Part shown: positions 1 through 6,119 of the stretch, piece after piece
Layout: each line of letters begins with the position of its first letter
Numbering within the stretch: the first letter of the stretch is position 1
Assembly: GCA_900541315.1 (NCBI GenBank)
Contig: UQJF01000104.1
Coordinates: 1-11,134, forward strand
Reading direction: 5' to 3'
DNA from: an uncultured Clostridium sp.
GTDB taxonomy: Bacteria > Bacillota > Clostridia > Lachnospirales > Lachnospiraceae
DNA: 11,134 nucleotides
The notes under the pieces: model-generated
Seen by the model: the letters and a program-made list of their open reading frames with translations, nothing else
The model's database searches: none
Told to the model about the DNA's origin: nothing
Made by a program: the position numbers and the translations under genes

Positions 1-89
1 TCCCTTGAAAAAATCTATTGTTTTTCTCAAGTATGCACTAAAAATGGATTTAGTGGAAGGCGAGTGGTTTGACCTTTACTACGGAAAGG

Positions 90-527
90 TTAGCTATGCG
101 CGTTTTCATATGCTTTTTGGATTCCCTTCGGCAAGTGGTCGGGAATCAGTGCCTTTAGTCTGTCCTCACTGCCGTCTTTGATTGCCTGCTCATAGTACCA
201 GCATTTGAATTTCAGCATATCCAGAGTGCGGTTCATCTGCTCAAGCTCTGCTTCCATGTGCGACCGTTGTTCTTCAAATAGTGCCTTGCGTTGCGGGTAG
301 GTGGACGGCCCTTCTACACACCAATCCATGAATTGCCGGATGTCCTTGATCTCCATGCCAGCCTTTTTCAGACATTCAATGACCCGGAGTGCTTCAATCT
401 CCGTGTCACCGAATTTGCGGATGCCGGATACTCGTTCCATGTTCGGAAAAAGTCCCTGCTTGTCATAATAGCGCAGCGTGGAGATAGGCAATCCGAACAT
501 CTCTGCCACCTGTCCAATTGAATACAT
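90..527 (-). CDS. MerR-family transcriptional regulator
   Basis: A 145-residue DNA-binding regulator. The N-terminal winged helix-turn-helix begins at once (YSIGQVAEMFGLPISTLRYYD, residues 2-22) and is followed by the family's wing and second helix pair (GIRKF at 35-39, then about 42-68). A helical stretch at about 78-118 should form the antiparallel dimer coiled coil; the C-terminal effector region is short. The start at 527 is chosen because the MerR fold begins there and a GGAGGG ribosome binding site lies just upstream; the same frame is open further upstream but gives an implausible extension. It has three cysteines (52, 70, 109), but no metal-site pattern that I can assign. It diverges from the oxidoreductase operon and probably controls it through the 19-bp-spacer promoter at 560-590. 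The inducer is unknown. The MerR identity is firm; the regulatory target is inferred from position. Confidence 0.93.
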   Translation of the reverse strand: MYSIGQVAEMFGLPISTLRYYDKQGLFPNMERVSGIRKFGDTEIEALRVIECLKKAGMEIKDIRQFMDWCVEGPSTYPQRKALFEEQRSHMEAELEQMNRTLDMLKFKCWYYEQAIKDGSEDRLKALIPDHLPKGIQKAYENAHS

Positions 528-559
528 AAATTTCCCTCCAAAAATCTTCAATAAATATC

Positions 560-590
560 TTGACATAAAGTTAGGTTTAGGTATTACTAT
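560..590 (+). promoter_or_regulatory. MerR-type promoter with 19-bp spacer and imperfect dyad
   Basis: TTGACA at 560-565 and TACTAT at 585-590 are separated by 19 bp rather than the usual 17. Overlong spacers of this kind are the established mark of promoters that MerR proteins activate by twisting the DNA. Inside the spacer lies an imperfect dyad, TAAA at 566-569 against TTTA at 576-579, and the hexamer TTAGGT is repeated in tandem at 571-582. A MerR gene diverges immediately to the left and the first gene of the operon starts at 634 behind AAGGAG at 619-624. The transcription start is inferred to be near 597. Confidence 0.75.
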
Positions 591-633
591 GAGAATAACA
601 CAAAGAATATAAAAATGCAAGGAGTGTTCTACG

Positions 634-1173
634 ATGAATAAAAAGGTACTAATCATTTCCTCAAGTCCCCGTAAGGGCGGCAACTCCGAAACGCTGGCGG
701 CAGCGTTTGCCAAGGGCGCACGGGAGGCAGGCAATCAGGTAGAAGCCGTATATCTGCGGGAAAAGCAGGTTGGCTTCTGCAAGGGCTGTCTTGCCTGCCT
801 GAAGTTGGGGCACTGCGTCATCCAGGACGATGCCGTGGAAATTGCCGCCAAAATGCACGATGCGGATGTGCTGGTGTTCGCAACACCCGTCTACTATTAC
901 TGCGTCAGCGGTCAGCTCAAGACTATGCTGGATCGTGCCAACCCATTGTTCGATACGGACTACGCCTTTACGAAGGCCTACTTGCTGGCAACAGCGGCAG
1001 AGGACGCACCGGAAACCTTTGCGGGCACAGAGAAAGCTGTGCAGGGTTGGATGGACTGCTTCCCACGCTGTGCGCTGGCTGGCACAGTGTTTGCAGGCGG
1101 CGTAAACGGCGTGGGAGAGATCGCAGGTCATATTGCGCTGGAGCAAGCTTATCAGATGGGCAAGGAGGTGTGA
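634..1173 (+). CDS. Flavodoxin-family NAD(P)H-dependent FMN oxidoreductase (iron-sulfur flavoprotein-like)
   Basis: A 179-residue cytoplasmic flavoprotein of the NADPH-dependent FMN reductase fold. The FMN phosphate loop is SSSPRKGGNS at residues 9-18, and the second flavin-contact loop is TPVYYY at 84-89 followed by SGQLKTMLDR at 92-101. Between them sits C-x2-C-x2-C-x5-C (Cys49, 52, 55, 61), the compact cysteine pattern of iron-sulfur flavoproteins; many relatives keep this motif, and whether a 4Fe-4S cluster is bound cannot be told from sequence. The likely role is reduction of quinones, nitro compounds or other electrophiles with NAD(P)H. An AAGGAG ribosome binding site lies 9 bp before the ATG. 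It is the first gene of the MerR-controlled operon, and the next gene begins 3 bp after its stop, so translation is probably coupled. Confidence 0.9.
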   Translation: MNKKVLIISSSPRKGGNSETLAAAFAKGAREAGNQVEAVYLREKQVGFCKGCLACLKLGHCVIQDDAVEIAAKMHDADVLVFATPVYYYCVSGQLKTMLDRANPLFDTDYAFTKAYLLATAAEDAPETFAGTEKAVQGWMDCFPRCALAGTVFAGGVNGVGEIAGHIALEQAYQMGKEV

Positions 1174-1176
1174 GCC

Positions 1177-1941
1177 ATGGCAGTTAAACAAACGGCAGGC
1201 AGAGAGGCTTTGGGGGAATTTGCTCCCAAATTTGCGGAACTGAATGATGATGTACTGTTCGGGCAGGTGTGGAGCAGGGAAGACAAGCTTTCCATGCGGG
1301 ACCGTAGCATTGTAACAGTGGTGGCGCTGATGGCGCAAGGGATGACGGATTCGTCCTTTCAGTACCACCTGACAACTGCAAAGAACAACGGTGTGACCAA
1401 AACGGAAATTGCGGAGATTCTGACCCATGCGGCATTTTATGCAGGCTGGCCCAAGGCATGGGCGGCCTTCCGTATGGCAAAGGGGGTATGGGCGGAGGAC
1501 GATGCCGCCGACGCAAAAGCCAAGCATCAGAATGAAATGGTCTTTCCCATTGGCGAACCCAATGATGACTTTGCGAAATATTTTATCGGGCAAAGCTATC
1601 TAGCACCTCTTTCTACGCAGCAGGTCGGCATTTACAATGTAACCTTTGAACCCGGTTGCCGCAACAACTGGCACATTCATCATGCGAAAAACGGCGGCGG
1701 ACAGATTCTCGTCTGCGTAGCCGGGCATGGTTACTATCAGGAATGGGGCAAACCGGCACAAGAGCTGCGCCCCGGCGATGTGGTAAACATTCCGACCGGG
1801 GTCAAGCACTGGCACGGTGCTGCGCCGGACAGCTGGTTCTCTCATCTGGCGGTAGAGGTTCCGGGGGACGAAACCTCCAATGAATGGTTGGAAGCCGTGG
1901 ACAACACAGTATATTTTAAGGCAACAGGCAAGGAGAACTGA
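1177..1941 (+). CDS. Carboxymuconolactone decarboxylase-like / cupin fusion protein
   Basis: A 254-residue two-domain protein. Residues about 12-105 match the carboxymuconolactone decarboxylase (CMD/AhpD-like) helical fold: MRDRSIVTVVALMAQG at 40-55, then EIAEILTHAAFYAGWPKAWAAF at 77-98 (given here only by its ends and core). The CxxC pair of peroxidase-type AhpD proteins is absent, so it resembles the PcaC branch. Residues about 130-245 are a cupin beta-barrel with WHIHH at 165-169, the GxGxxxE-like turn at 183-189, and PGDVVNIPTGVKHWHG at 199-214; probable metal ligands are His166, His168 and His211, with Gln176 where a Glu is common. The ribosome binding site AAGGAGGT overlaps the end of the preceding gene. 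Such fusions occur in gut bacteria beside flavodoxins and hydrolases; the substrate is not established and true decarboxylase activity should not be assumed. Confidence 0.88.
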   Translation: MAVKQTAGREALGEFAPKFAELNDDVLFGQVWSREDKLSMRDRSIVTVVALMAQGMTDSSFQYHLTTAKNNGVTKTEIAEILTHAAFYAGWPKAWAAFRMAKGVWAEDDAADAKAKHQNEMVFPIGEPNDDFAKYFIGQSYLAPLSTQQVGIYNVTFEPGCRNNWHIHHAKNGGGQILVCVAGHGYYQEWGKPAQELRPGDVVNIPTGVKHWHGAAPDSWFSHLAVEVPGDETSNEWLEAVDNTVYFKATGKEN

Positions 1942-1943
1942 AT

Positions 1944-2915
1944 ATGGAAAAACTGAATCTGACACAGGAATGGGACAAGGTGTTCCCGAAAAGCGACAAG
2001 GTGGATCACAAGAAAGTAACCTTTCACAACCGCTACGGCATCACGCTGGCGGCGGATATGTACACGCCGAAGGGCGCAGAGGGCAAGCTGCCCGCCATTG
2101 CCGTCAGCGGTCCGTTCGGTGCGGTAAAGGAGCAGTCCTCCGGTCTGTATGCGCAGAAAATGGCGGAGCTTGGCTTCTTGACGATTGCCTTCGATCCGTC
2201 CTACACCGGCGAGAGCAGCGGTACACCCCGCTATGTTGCTTCGCCGGACATCAACACCGAGGATTTCTGCGCAGCGGTAGACTTCCTCTCCGTGCAGGAG
2301 AATGTTGACCCGGAGCGCATCGGTATCGTCGGTATCTGCGGCTGGGGCGGCATGGCGCTCAATGCCGCAGCCATTGACACCCGCATCAAAGCTACTGCGG
2401 CTATGACCATGTACGACATGACCCGTGTAACTGCCAACGGATATTTTGATGCTGAGGATTCTGAGCAGGCACGCTATGAGAAGAAAAAAGCCATGAATGC
2501 ACAGCGCACTGTAGATTACAAAAACGGTACCTATGCTCTGGCAGGCGGTGTGGTCGATCCGCTGCCGGAGGACGCACCGCAGTTTGTAAAGGACTATTGC
2601 GCCTACTATAAGACTCCGCGAGGTTACCATCCCCGCAGCCTGAATTCCAACGGCGGATGGAATGTGACCTCATCGCTGTCGTTCCTGAATATGCCGATCT
2701 TGCAATACAGCAGCGAGATCCGCTCTGCTGTGCTGCTGGTACACGGAGAAAAGGCGCACTCCCGCTATTTCAGTGAAACGGCTTATAGCAAACTGACCGG
2801 CGATAACAAGGAATTGCTCATTATCACCGGTGCAAACCACACCGACCTTTACGATCGGATGGACATCATTCCGTTTGAAAAGCTCAACGCATTCTTTACG
2901 GAGTATTTGAGATAA
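1944..2915 (+). CDS. Alpha/beta hydrolase family protein with atypical nucleophile elbow
   Basis: A 323-residue alpha/beta-hydrolase of the dienelactone hydrolase / X-Pro peptidase-like (YcjY-like) group. The N-terminal core contains AIAVSGPFGAVKEQSSGLYA (51-70) and the strand FLTIAFDPSYTGESSG (78-93 region). The nucleophile elbow reads GICGWGG at 130-136: there is no Ser, and the glycine after Cys132 is one position later than in the G-x-C-x-G of dienelactone hydrolases. HGEK at 267-270 gives a candidate acid (Glu269), and GANHTD around His299 gives the catalytic histidine. Start: ATG 3 bp after the previous stop with AAGGAG 9 bp upstream. It is the last gene of the operon; no clear terminator follows. 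The fold is firm, but whether Cys132 is the nucleophile, or the protein is not a hydrolase, is open. Confidence 0.87.
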   Translation: MEKLNLTQEWDKVFPKSDKVDHKKVTFHNRYGITLAADMYTPKGAEGKLPAIAVSGPFGAVKEQSSGLYAQKMAELGFLTIAFDPSYTGESSGTPRYVASPDINTEDFCAAVDFLSVQENVDPERIGIVGICGWGGMALNAAAIDTRIKATAAMTMYDMTRVTANGYFDAEDSEQARYEKKKAMNAQRTVDYKNGTYALAGGVVDPLPEDAPQFVKDYCAYYKTPRGYHPRSLNSNGGWNVTSSLSFLNMPILQYSSEIRSAVLLVHGEKAHSRYFSETAYSKLTGDNKELLIITGANHTDLYDRMDIIPFEKLNAFFTEYLR

Positions 2916-2944
2916 AGCGGCATATTACAACGCATAATACAGAT

Positions 2945-3145
2945 ATGCTGGGTTTGAACCTGCCAAAGCATAGTTATGTGTTTTTGCGTAAGCATCTGGA
3001 GGAAGGTGTATATCAAGTTTCTGCTGTTTCTGCATCGGATGTGCTGAAACGAAATACAGACTCTTTACGATGTGCGGTCGAGAATGATGTGTTTGCCTCG
3101 CTTCCGCAGAATTCGCTTTTGGACGAGTTGGAAATGGGGTATTAG
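2945..3145 (+). pseudogene. Unrecognised open-frame remnant downstream of the hydrolase
   Basis: A 66-codon ATG frame, open further upstream on the same strand, that ends at TAG 3143-3145. The translation has ordinary protein-like composition (for example NLPKHSYVFLRKHLEEG and NSLLDELEMGY), but no domain I recognise, no ribosome binding site before the ATG, and no partner gene. It may be the tail of a gene whose beginning has been lost. The 311 bases between the hydrolase and the next small frame (2916-3226) hold nothing else I can support. Confidence 0.3.
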
Positions 3146-3178
3146 GCGCAATATAACTGCTGATGGTGTTGAATCTTG

Positions 3179-3403
3179 GTGGCTGACTTGGTGGATATCC
3201 TGATGGGTGTCATCCTCTAAGTTATCATGGGTTGCGTCATAGGACTTATCATTGGCTGTGCCTATGATAGAGTGATCATGAGTGATTCTCTCAACTGGAT
3301 CAAAAATGATGAATGGTTTGCTTCACGGCTGTTTATCCTTCGGATGGAAACAGCAGGAATTGAGACCATTAGGGCAGCCAATATCAAGAAAAAGGGAACA
3401 TAA
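3179..3403 (+). pseudogene. Small membrane peptide frame interrupted by TAA
   Basis: From GTG 3179 the frame reads VADLVDILMGVIL, meets TAA at 3218-3220, and continues in the same frame from GTT/ATC/ATG (ATG at 3227) for 58 codons to TAA 3401-3403. The pieces together form one hydrophobic helix (ILMGVIL then VIMGCVIGLIIGC) followed by a charged segment (RVIMSDSLNWIKNDEWF) and a basic tail (NIKKKGT). This continuity across the stop suggests a single small membrane protein broken by a nonsense change. No good ribosome binding site precedes either start. A terminator hairpin begins at the stop codon, which supports this having been a real transcription unit end. Family unknown. Confidence 0.35.
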
Positions 3404-3446
3404 AAAAGCAGAGCATTGCTAATGTTGCAATGTTCTGCTTTTTATG
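3403..3446. terminator. Bidirectional intrinsic terminator
   Basis: A 17-bp inverted repeat, AAAAAGCAGAGCATTGC at 3403-3419 against GCAATGTTCTGCTTTTT at 3427-3443, with one G-U-compatible mismatch and a 7-nt loop. An A-run on one side and a T-run on the other allow termination in both directions: for the small plus-strand frame ending at 3403 and for the AraC remnant read leftward from 3864 to 3490. Confidence 0.8.
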
Positions 3447-3489
3447 TTTGTGTTAGGCTTTACTGGCAGTAGTCTACCAGAATTTTTCA

Positions 3490-3864
3490 TTACAGTGTTT
3501 TGCTAAAGAAATCCGATGGAGCTATACCCTGGATTTTTCTGTATTCTCTGGGTGATATTTTGACTATAGACTGAAAAGCGCTTGAAAACTTTCCCTGGGT
3601 TTGGTAGCTTACCTGGGAAGCAATATCCGCGATAGTGTCATTTATTTCCCGTAATAATTTCATAGCCTGACGCACTCGAAATTCCTTCATATAGGTGGCG
3701 ATAGGCTGGCCGTAGGCTGTCTTGAATATCTCCTTTAGAGTGGAGGTGTTTATCAAATACTGTTTGGAAAGTTCTGCAATCGTAAATCGTTGATCCAAGT
3801 GCTCTGTCAACTGTTGATGAATTTCTTTGATCAATTCGGTTTGCTGGGAGAAGTATTGAGTCAA
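3490..3864 (-). pseudogene. AraC-family regulator, N-terminally truncated (DNA-binding half only)
   Basis: The 124-residue frame is the C-terminal DNA-binding half of an AraC/XylS regulator: a lead-in helix (QYFSQQTELIKEIHQQLTEH), a first helix-turn-helix (FTIAELSKQYLINTSTLKEIF, residues about 27-47) and a second ending in GKFSSAFQSIVKISPREYRK (about 91-110). Full-length relatives are about 280-320 residues, so the sensor/dimerisation half is missing. The only upstream start is a TTG directly preceded by an in-frame TGA, with further stops before that and no ribosome binding site. Sequence just upstream in another frame (IYIKFRI) faintly resembles the linker of intact relatives, so a frameshift plus deletion is possible. 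It is unlikely to make a normal regulator. Confidence 0.78.
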
Positions 3865-3975
3865 TCAGATTTATTCTAAACTTAATATAGATGGGGGATA
3901 CCCGGGCGAAGCGGCAGCAGATTTTATCCATGCTGAATGCCACCCCCTAACCTTTGGTTAATGGTTATCTTTTTT

Positions 3976-4010
3976 AATCCACTGTACAATATTTGTACGG
4001 TGGATTTTTT
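3976..4010 (+). terminator. Intrinsic terminator without an upstream gene
   Basis: A 14-bp inverted repeat, AATCCACTGTACAA at 3976-3989 against TTGTACGGTGGATT at 3993-4006, with one G-U-compatible mismatch, a 3-nt loop and a T-run to 4010. It points along the plus strand, yet no plus-strand gene lies between 3446 and here. The lipoprotein start is 24 bp downstream. It is either the leftover end of a deleted gene or a leader hairpin. A short perfect dyad (TAACC TTT GGTTA, 3948-3960) lies just before it. Confidence 0.65.
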
Positions 4011-4033
4011 ATTGACTTAGGAGGAGTGAGAAA

Positions 4034-4549
4034 ATGAAGGATTGGAAAAAATGTACGGTTTTTCTGCTGGCGCTGGTCATATGCCTTAGTCTTGCTGCCT
4101 GCGGAGTGGGCAGCAGTGAAAGTGAAAGCGAAGATTACTATCCCCCCGGTGTGATTGAGGACACCGACTATGACTTCACCGATGATAATCCGGCAAAGCA
4201 ACTGGGTTATGACTCCATTGAGGATATGCGCACACAGGAACATGAAATTATCTCATCCGATGATAACGACAATACAGTCGCCGAGGGATATTGGTATCCT
4301 GACGGGGATAGGAGCAGCTCCCTCTATTTTATGGTCCAGAGAGATACCATTTACTGGTATGAATTTGAACCGGAGCAGGGGGATGTTCAAGTGGGAGACC
4401 CGGATGGAATTGTAATCAAGTTAGGAAATAAGCGCCGTCTTCAGAGCGGGCAGACATTTCAGTACACAACTTCCAGAGGATTGGATATGAGCTACAGCAA
4501 AATCTGTTTCGAGGGAGACACAACAGAATATTTTTGGAGGGAGCGTTGA
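4034..4549 (+). CDS. Small lipoprotein with one GxW-type repeat
   Basis: A 171-residue exported lipoprotein. The signal peptide has a basic start (MKDWKK), a hydrophobic core (residues 8-20) and a lipobox LAAC with the lipidated Cys at 23. An acidic, Ser-rich linker (24-80) follows, then a probable beta domain starting GYWYPDGDRSSSLYFMV at 85-101 and ending at FWRER. The GYW-x-PDGD-x-SSSL segment closely resembles the second repeat of the larger lipoprotein at 4840, so the two are probably paralogous modules. The start is fixed by GGAGGAG at 4020-4026. The DUF2442-like frame begins about 20 bp after its stop. No known family name or function can be given. Confidence 0.82.
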   Translation: MKDWKKCTVFLLALVICLSLAACGVGSSESESEDYYPPGVIEDTDYDFTDDNPAKQLGYDSIEDMRTQEHEIISSDDNDNTVAEGYWYPDGDRSSSLYFMVQRDTIYWYEFEPEQGDVQVGDPDGIVIKLGNKRRLQSGQTFQYTTSRGLDMSYSKICFEGDTTEYFWRER

Positions 4550-4570
4550 GTGGTTAAAGGAGGAAACTAT

Positions 4571-4810
4571 ATGGAACGAAGATATATTTCAGAAGTAAAG
4601 CCACTAAGCCAGTATATTTTACAAGTTGACTTTGTCTCCGGCAGTCGTTTGCTCCTGGATATGAAGTCTTATCTGGACAAATTTCGCGTTCATTCTCTGG
4701 CCGATTTGCAGACATGGAATAGCGTTGTGACGAACGGTATTTTTATTCGTTTCTGAAATGTGGGATTGAGTCACGATGAAATTTTGGCAATGGCTAAGCA
4801 GGAATATTAA
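4571..4810 (+). pseudogene. DUF2442-like small protein interrupted by in-frame TGA
   Basis: From ATG 4571 (ribosome binding site AAAGGAGG at 4556-4563) the frame encodes 61 residues typical of DUF2442: ISEVKPLSQYILQVDFVSGS, then LLLDMKSYLDKF and VVTNGIFIRF. It stops at TGA 4754-4756. The same frame continues after the stop as NVGLSHDEILAMAKQEY to TAA 4808-4810, which is the expected C-terminal end of this family, giving 80 codons in all. So a single codon change to TGA explains the break; no recoding signal is evident and other genes here use TGA as stop. DUF2442 proteins often sit beside a DUF4160 partner; none is seen. The 61-residue product might still fold in part. Function of the family is unknown. 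Confidence 0.7.
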
Positions 4811-4839
4811 CAGTTTATCTGGGAAAGGAGAAAATAACA

Positions 4840-5919
4840 ATGAAAAGAATCATAAGAAAGCGAGTTGTCCTTGTTTTACTTCTGTCCTTGTGCCTAAGCC
4901 TGACCGCTTGTGGCAACGGTAACAGTGGAGACAGCGGTAATGATACTGGTGTTACGCCTACCAGGATTGAAGGTATGCTCAAAGAAGCATACGATAATAC
5001 AGATTATACCAGCTATCTTGGCTTTTGGGATGGTGTTGTCAACGAGGGGGAGCCTGAACAGAAATTGATTGCAGAGTTGAACGAGGACGGCGAACCACGC
5101 TTTGAGCTGTATGTTGACGGTGATCTGGTCTACTACGGTTTTCTCCAGATCCGTCCGCAGTACGAAAATTATGTCTATGCCTGCAACGAATATGACAGCT
5201 GCGGCTATATGTGCTGGTTTGATTCCTACGATGCGCTGCATATTGAATTCGACCTTAACGGAAACTCCTGTGTCTTTGTCCCTGAAGGCACTGTTCCCGG
5301 CTGGGCAGTTGATACGGAAACCGGTAATGGTGAGTTTTCAGACATCGCTGGTATCTGGTATCTGGATGGAGATGCGGATGCAATTAGCAGTCTTGAAATC
5401 GACGAACAAGGAAATTGGACACTGTTTGAACGCCTTGACAGTGATGACGACCTAATTGAGGCAGATTGTGGTTATCTGAAACGGGATACTGCCAAAGAGG
5501 ATACATATTATGCTCACTCCCGCCAATTTGAGGATGTGATTTATGATATGAGCACTGATTTTGACAAGGAGGTTATCTGGTGGGGTGGCGAGAACGACGC
5601 TTATCTGCTCCCTCAGACTACTAGGAGCGCCGGCGAGATTATAGAACAATATGTGGGATATTGGTCTGATGGAGAGGATTTCTGGCTTCGGATCTATAGG
5701 GATGGCAGTTGGGATACTGTAAAGGAAAGCGGCAAGATTATTAACAGAGGCAGCACAGTTGCAGAAGAAGACGGAATCGTGCTCTATATGATGGATCACG
5801 GCTATGTGGGAACATTTGTCCTTCAGAACGGCAGTCTTTATGATGCGGATGCTGACGTGGCCTACGCCCCTGTGATGGAAGCTGATATTCCTGAGGCGTC
5901 ACGGACTGATCTGAACTGA
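4840..5919 (+). CDS. Lipoprotein with three tandem GxW-type beta repeats
   Basis: A 359-residue exported lipoprotein. The signal peptide is MKRIIRKR plus a Leu-rich core, with lipobox LTAC and lipidated Cys24, then a Gly/Asn/Ser/Asp linker to about residue 40. The mature part appears to hold three repeats, each starting with a Gly-aromatic-Trp motif and running into Asp/Gly-rich beta strands: GFWDG at 61, GIWYLDGD at 171 and GYWSDGEDFW at 273, about 100-110 residues apart. The protein is strongly acidic. The second repeat matches the single repeat of the lipoprotein at 4034. The start is fixed by AAAGGAG at 4824-4830. It lies 29 bp after the broken DUF2442-like gene and may share its transcript. 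The same frame stays open for 38 codons after the stop (see the remnant at 5920). Function unknown; a surface binding role is only a guess. Confidence 0.85.
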   Translation: MKRIIRKRVVLVLLLSLCLSLTACGNGNSGDSGNDTGVTPTRIEGMLKEAYDNTDYTSYLGFWDGVVNEGEPEQKLIAELNEDGEPRFELYVDGDLVYYGFLQIRPQYENYVYACNEYDSCGYMCWFDSYDALHIEFDLNGNSCVFVPEGTVPGWAVDTETGNGEFSDIAGIWYLDGDADAISSLEIDEQGNWTLFERLDSDDDLIEADCGYLKRDTAKEDTYYAHSRQFEDVIYDMSTDFDKEVIWWGGENDAYLLPQTTRSAGEIIEQYVGYWSDGEDFWLRIYRDGSWDTVKESGKIINRGSTVAEEDGIVLYMMDHGYVGTFVLQNGSLYDADADVAYAPVMEADIPEASRTDLN

Positions 5920-6097
5920 GTGGCCAGGAAGGGAGAGATTTATGCAGAGAGGAAGCAAGCTTTTGATGCCACATTCTATTATGATTCGGAGGATCAGGTA
6001 CTGTTTGATTTTGTGGATTATCCCGTGGCTGTTTAAGGCAATCCGTATCTGTTTTGGGGATAACTGGCTAGATGAAAACTGGGGCAGCAATCAATGA
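5920..6097 (+). pseudogene. Remnant frames behind the repeat lipoprotein
   Basis: Immediately after the lipoprotein's TGA the same frame continues with GTG and stays open to TAA 6034-6036, with coding-like content such as FDATFYYDSEDQVLFDF. A second, overlapping frame from ATG 5942 (GGGAGAG upstream) runs 51 codons to TGA 6095-6097 and ends in FGDNWLDENWGSNQ. Joining the first frame to the second near 6030 would give one continuous protein-like tail, so this looks like a gene fragment with a frameshift, or a lost C-terminal extension of the lipoprotein. Alternatively the 51-residue frame could be a small membrane peptide (hydrophobic CLILWIIPWLF). Neither can be assigned to a family. Confidence 0.35.
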
Positions 6098-6119
6098 TGG
6101 AAAGGAAAAGGGGGACAAC

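Noticed and set aside
4..31. AT-rich hairpin CTTGAAAAAA / TTTTTCTCAAG as a terminator for MerR
   Set aside because: The stem is almost all A-T with a mismatch and no T tract follows in the minus direction.
2..181. Plus-strand frame open from the window edge to TGA 179-181
   Set aside because: The first 30 codons look faintly protein-like, but the second half is antisense to the MerR gene's 3' end and nothing is recognisable. It could be the tail of a gene left of the window, but cannot be supported.
661..1593. Long minus-strand open frame opposite the oxidoreductase and CMD-cupin genes
   Set aside because: It is antisense to two well-supported genes, is rich in Cys/His in an unnatural way, and has no domain or ribosome binding site.
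1842..2630. Long minus-strand open frame opposite the hydrolase
   Set aside because: Antisense shadow of a clear alpha/beta hydrolase; its translation matches nothing and starts without a ribosome binding site.
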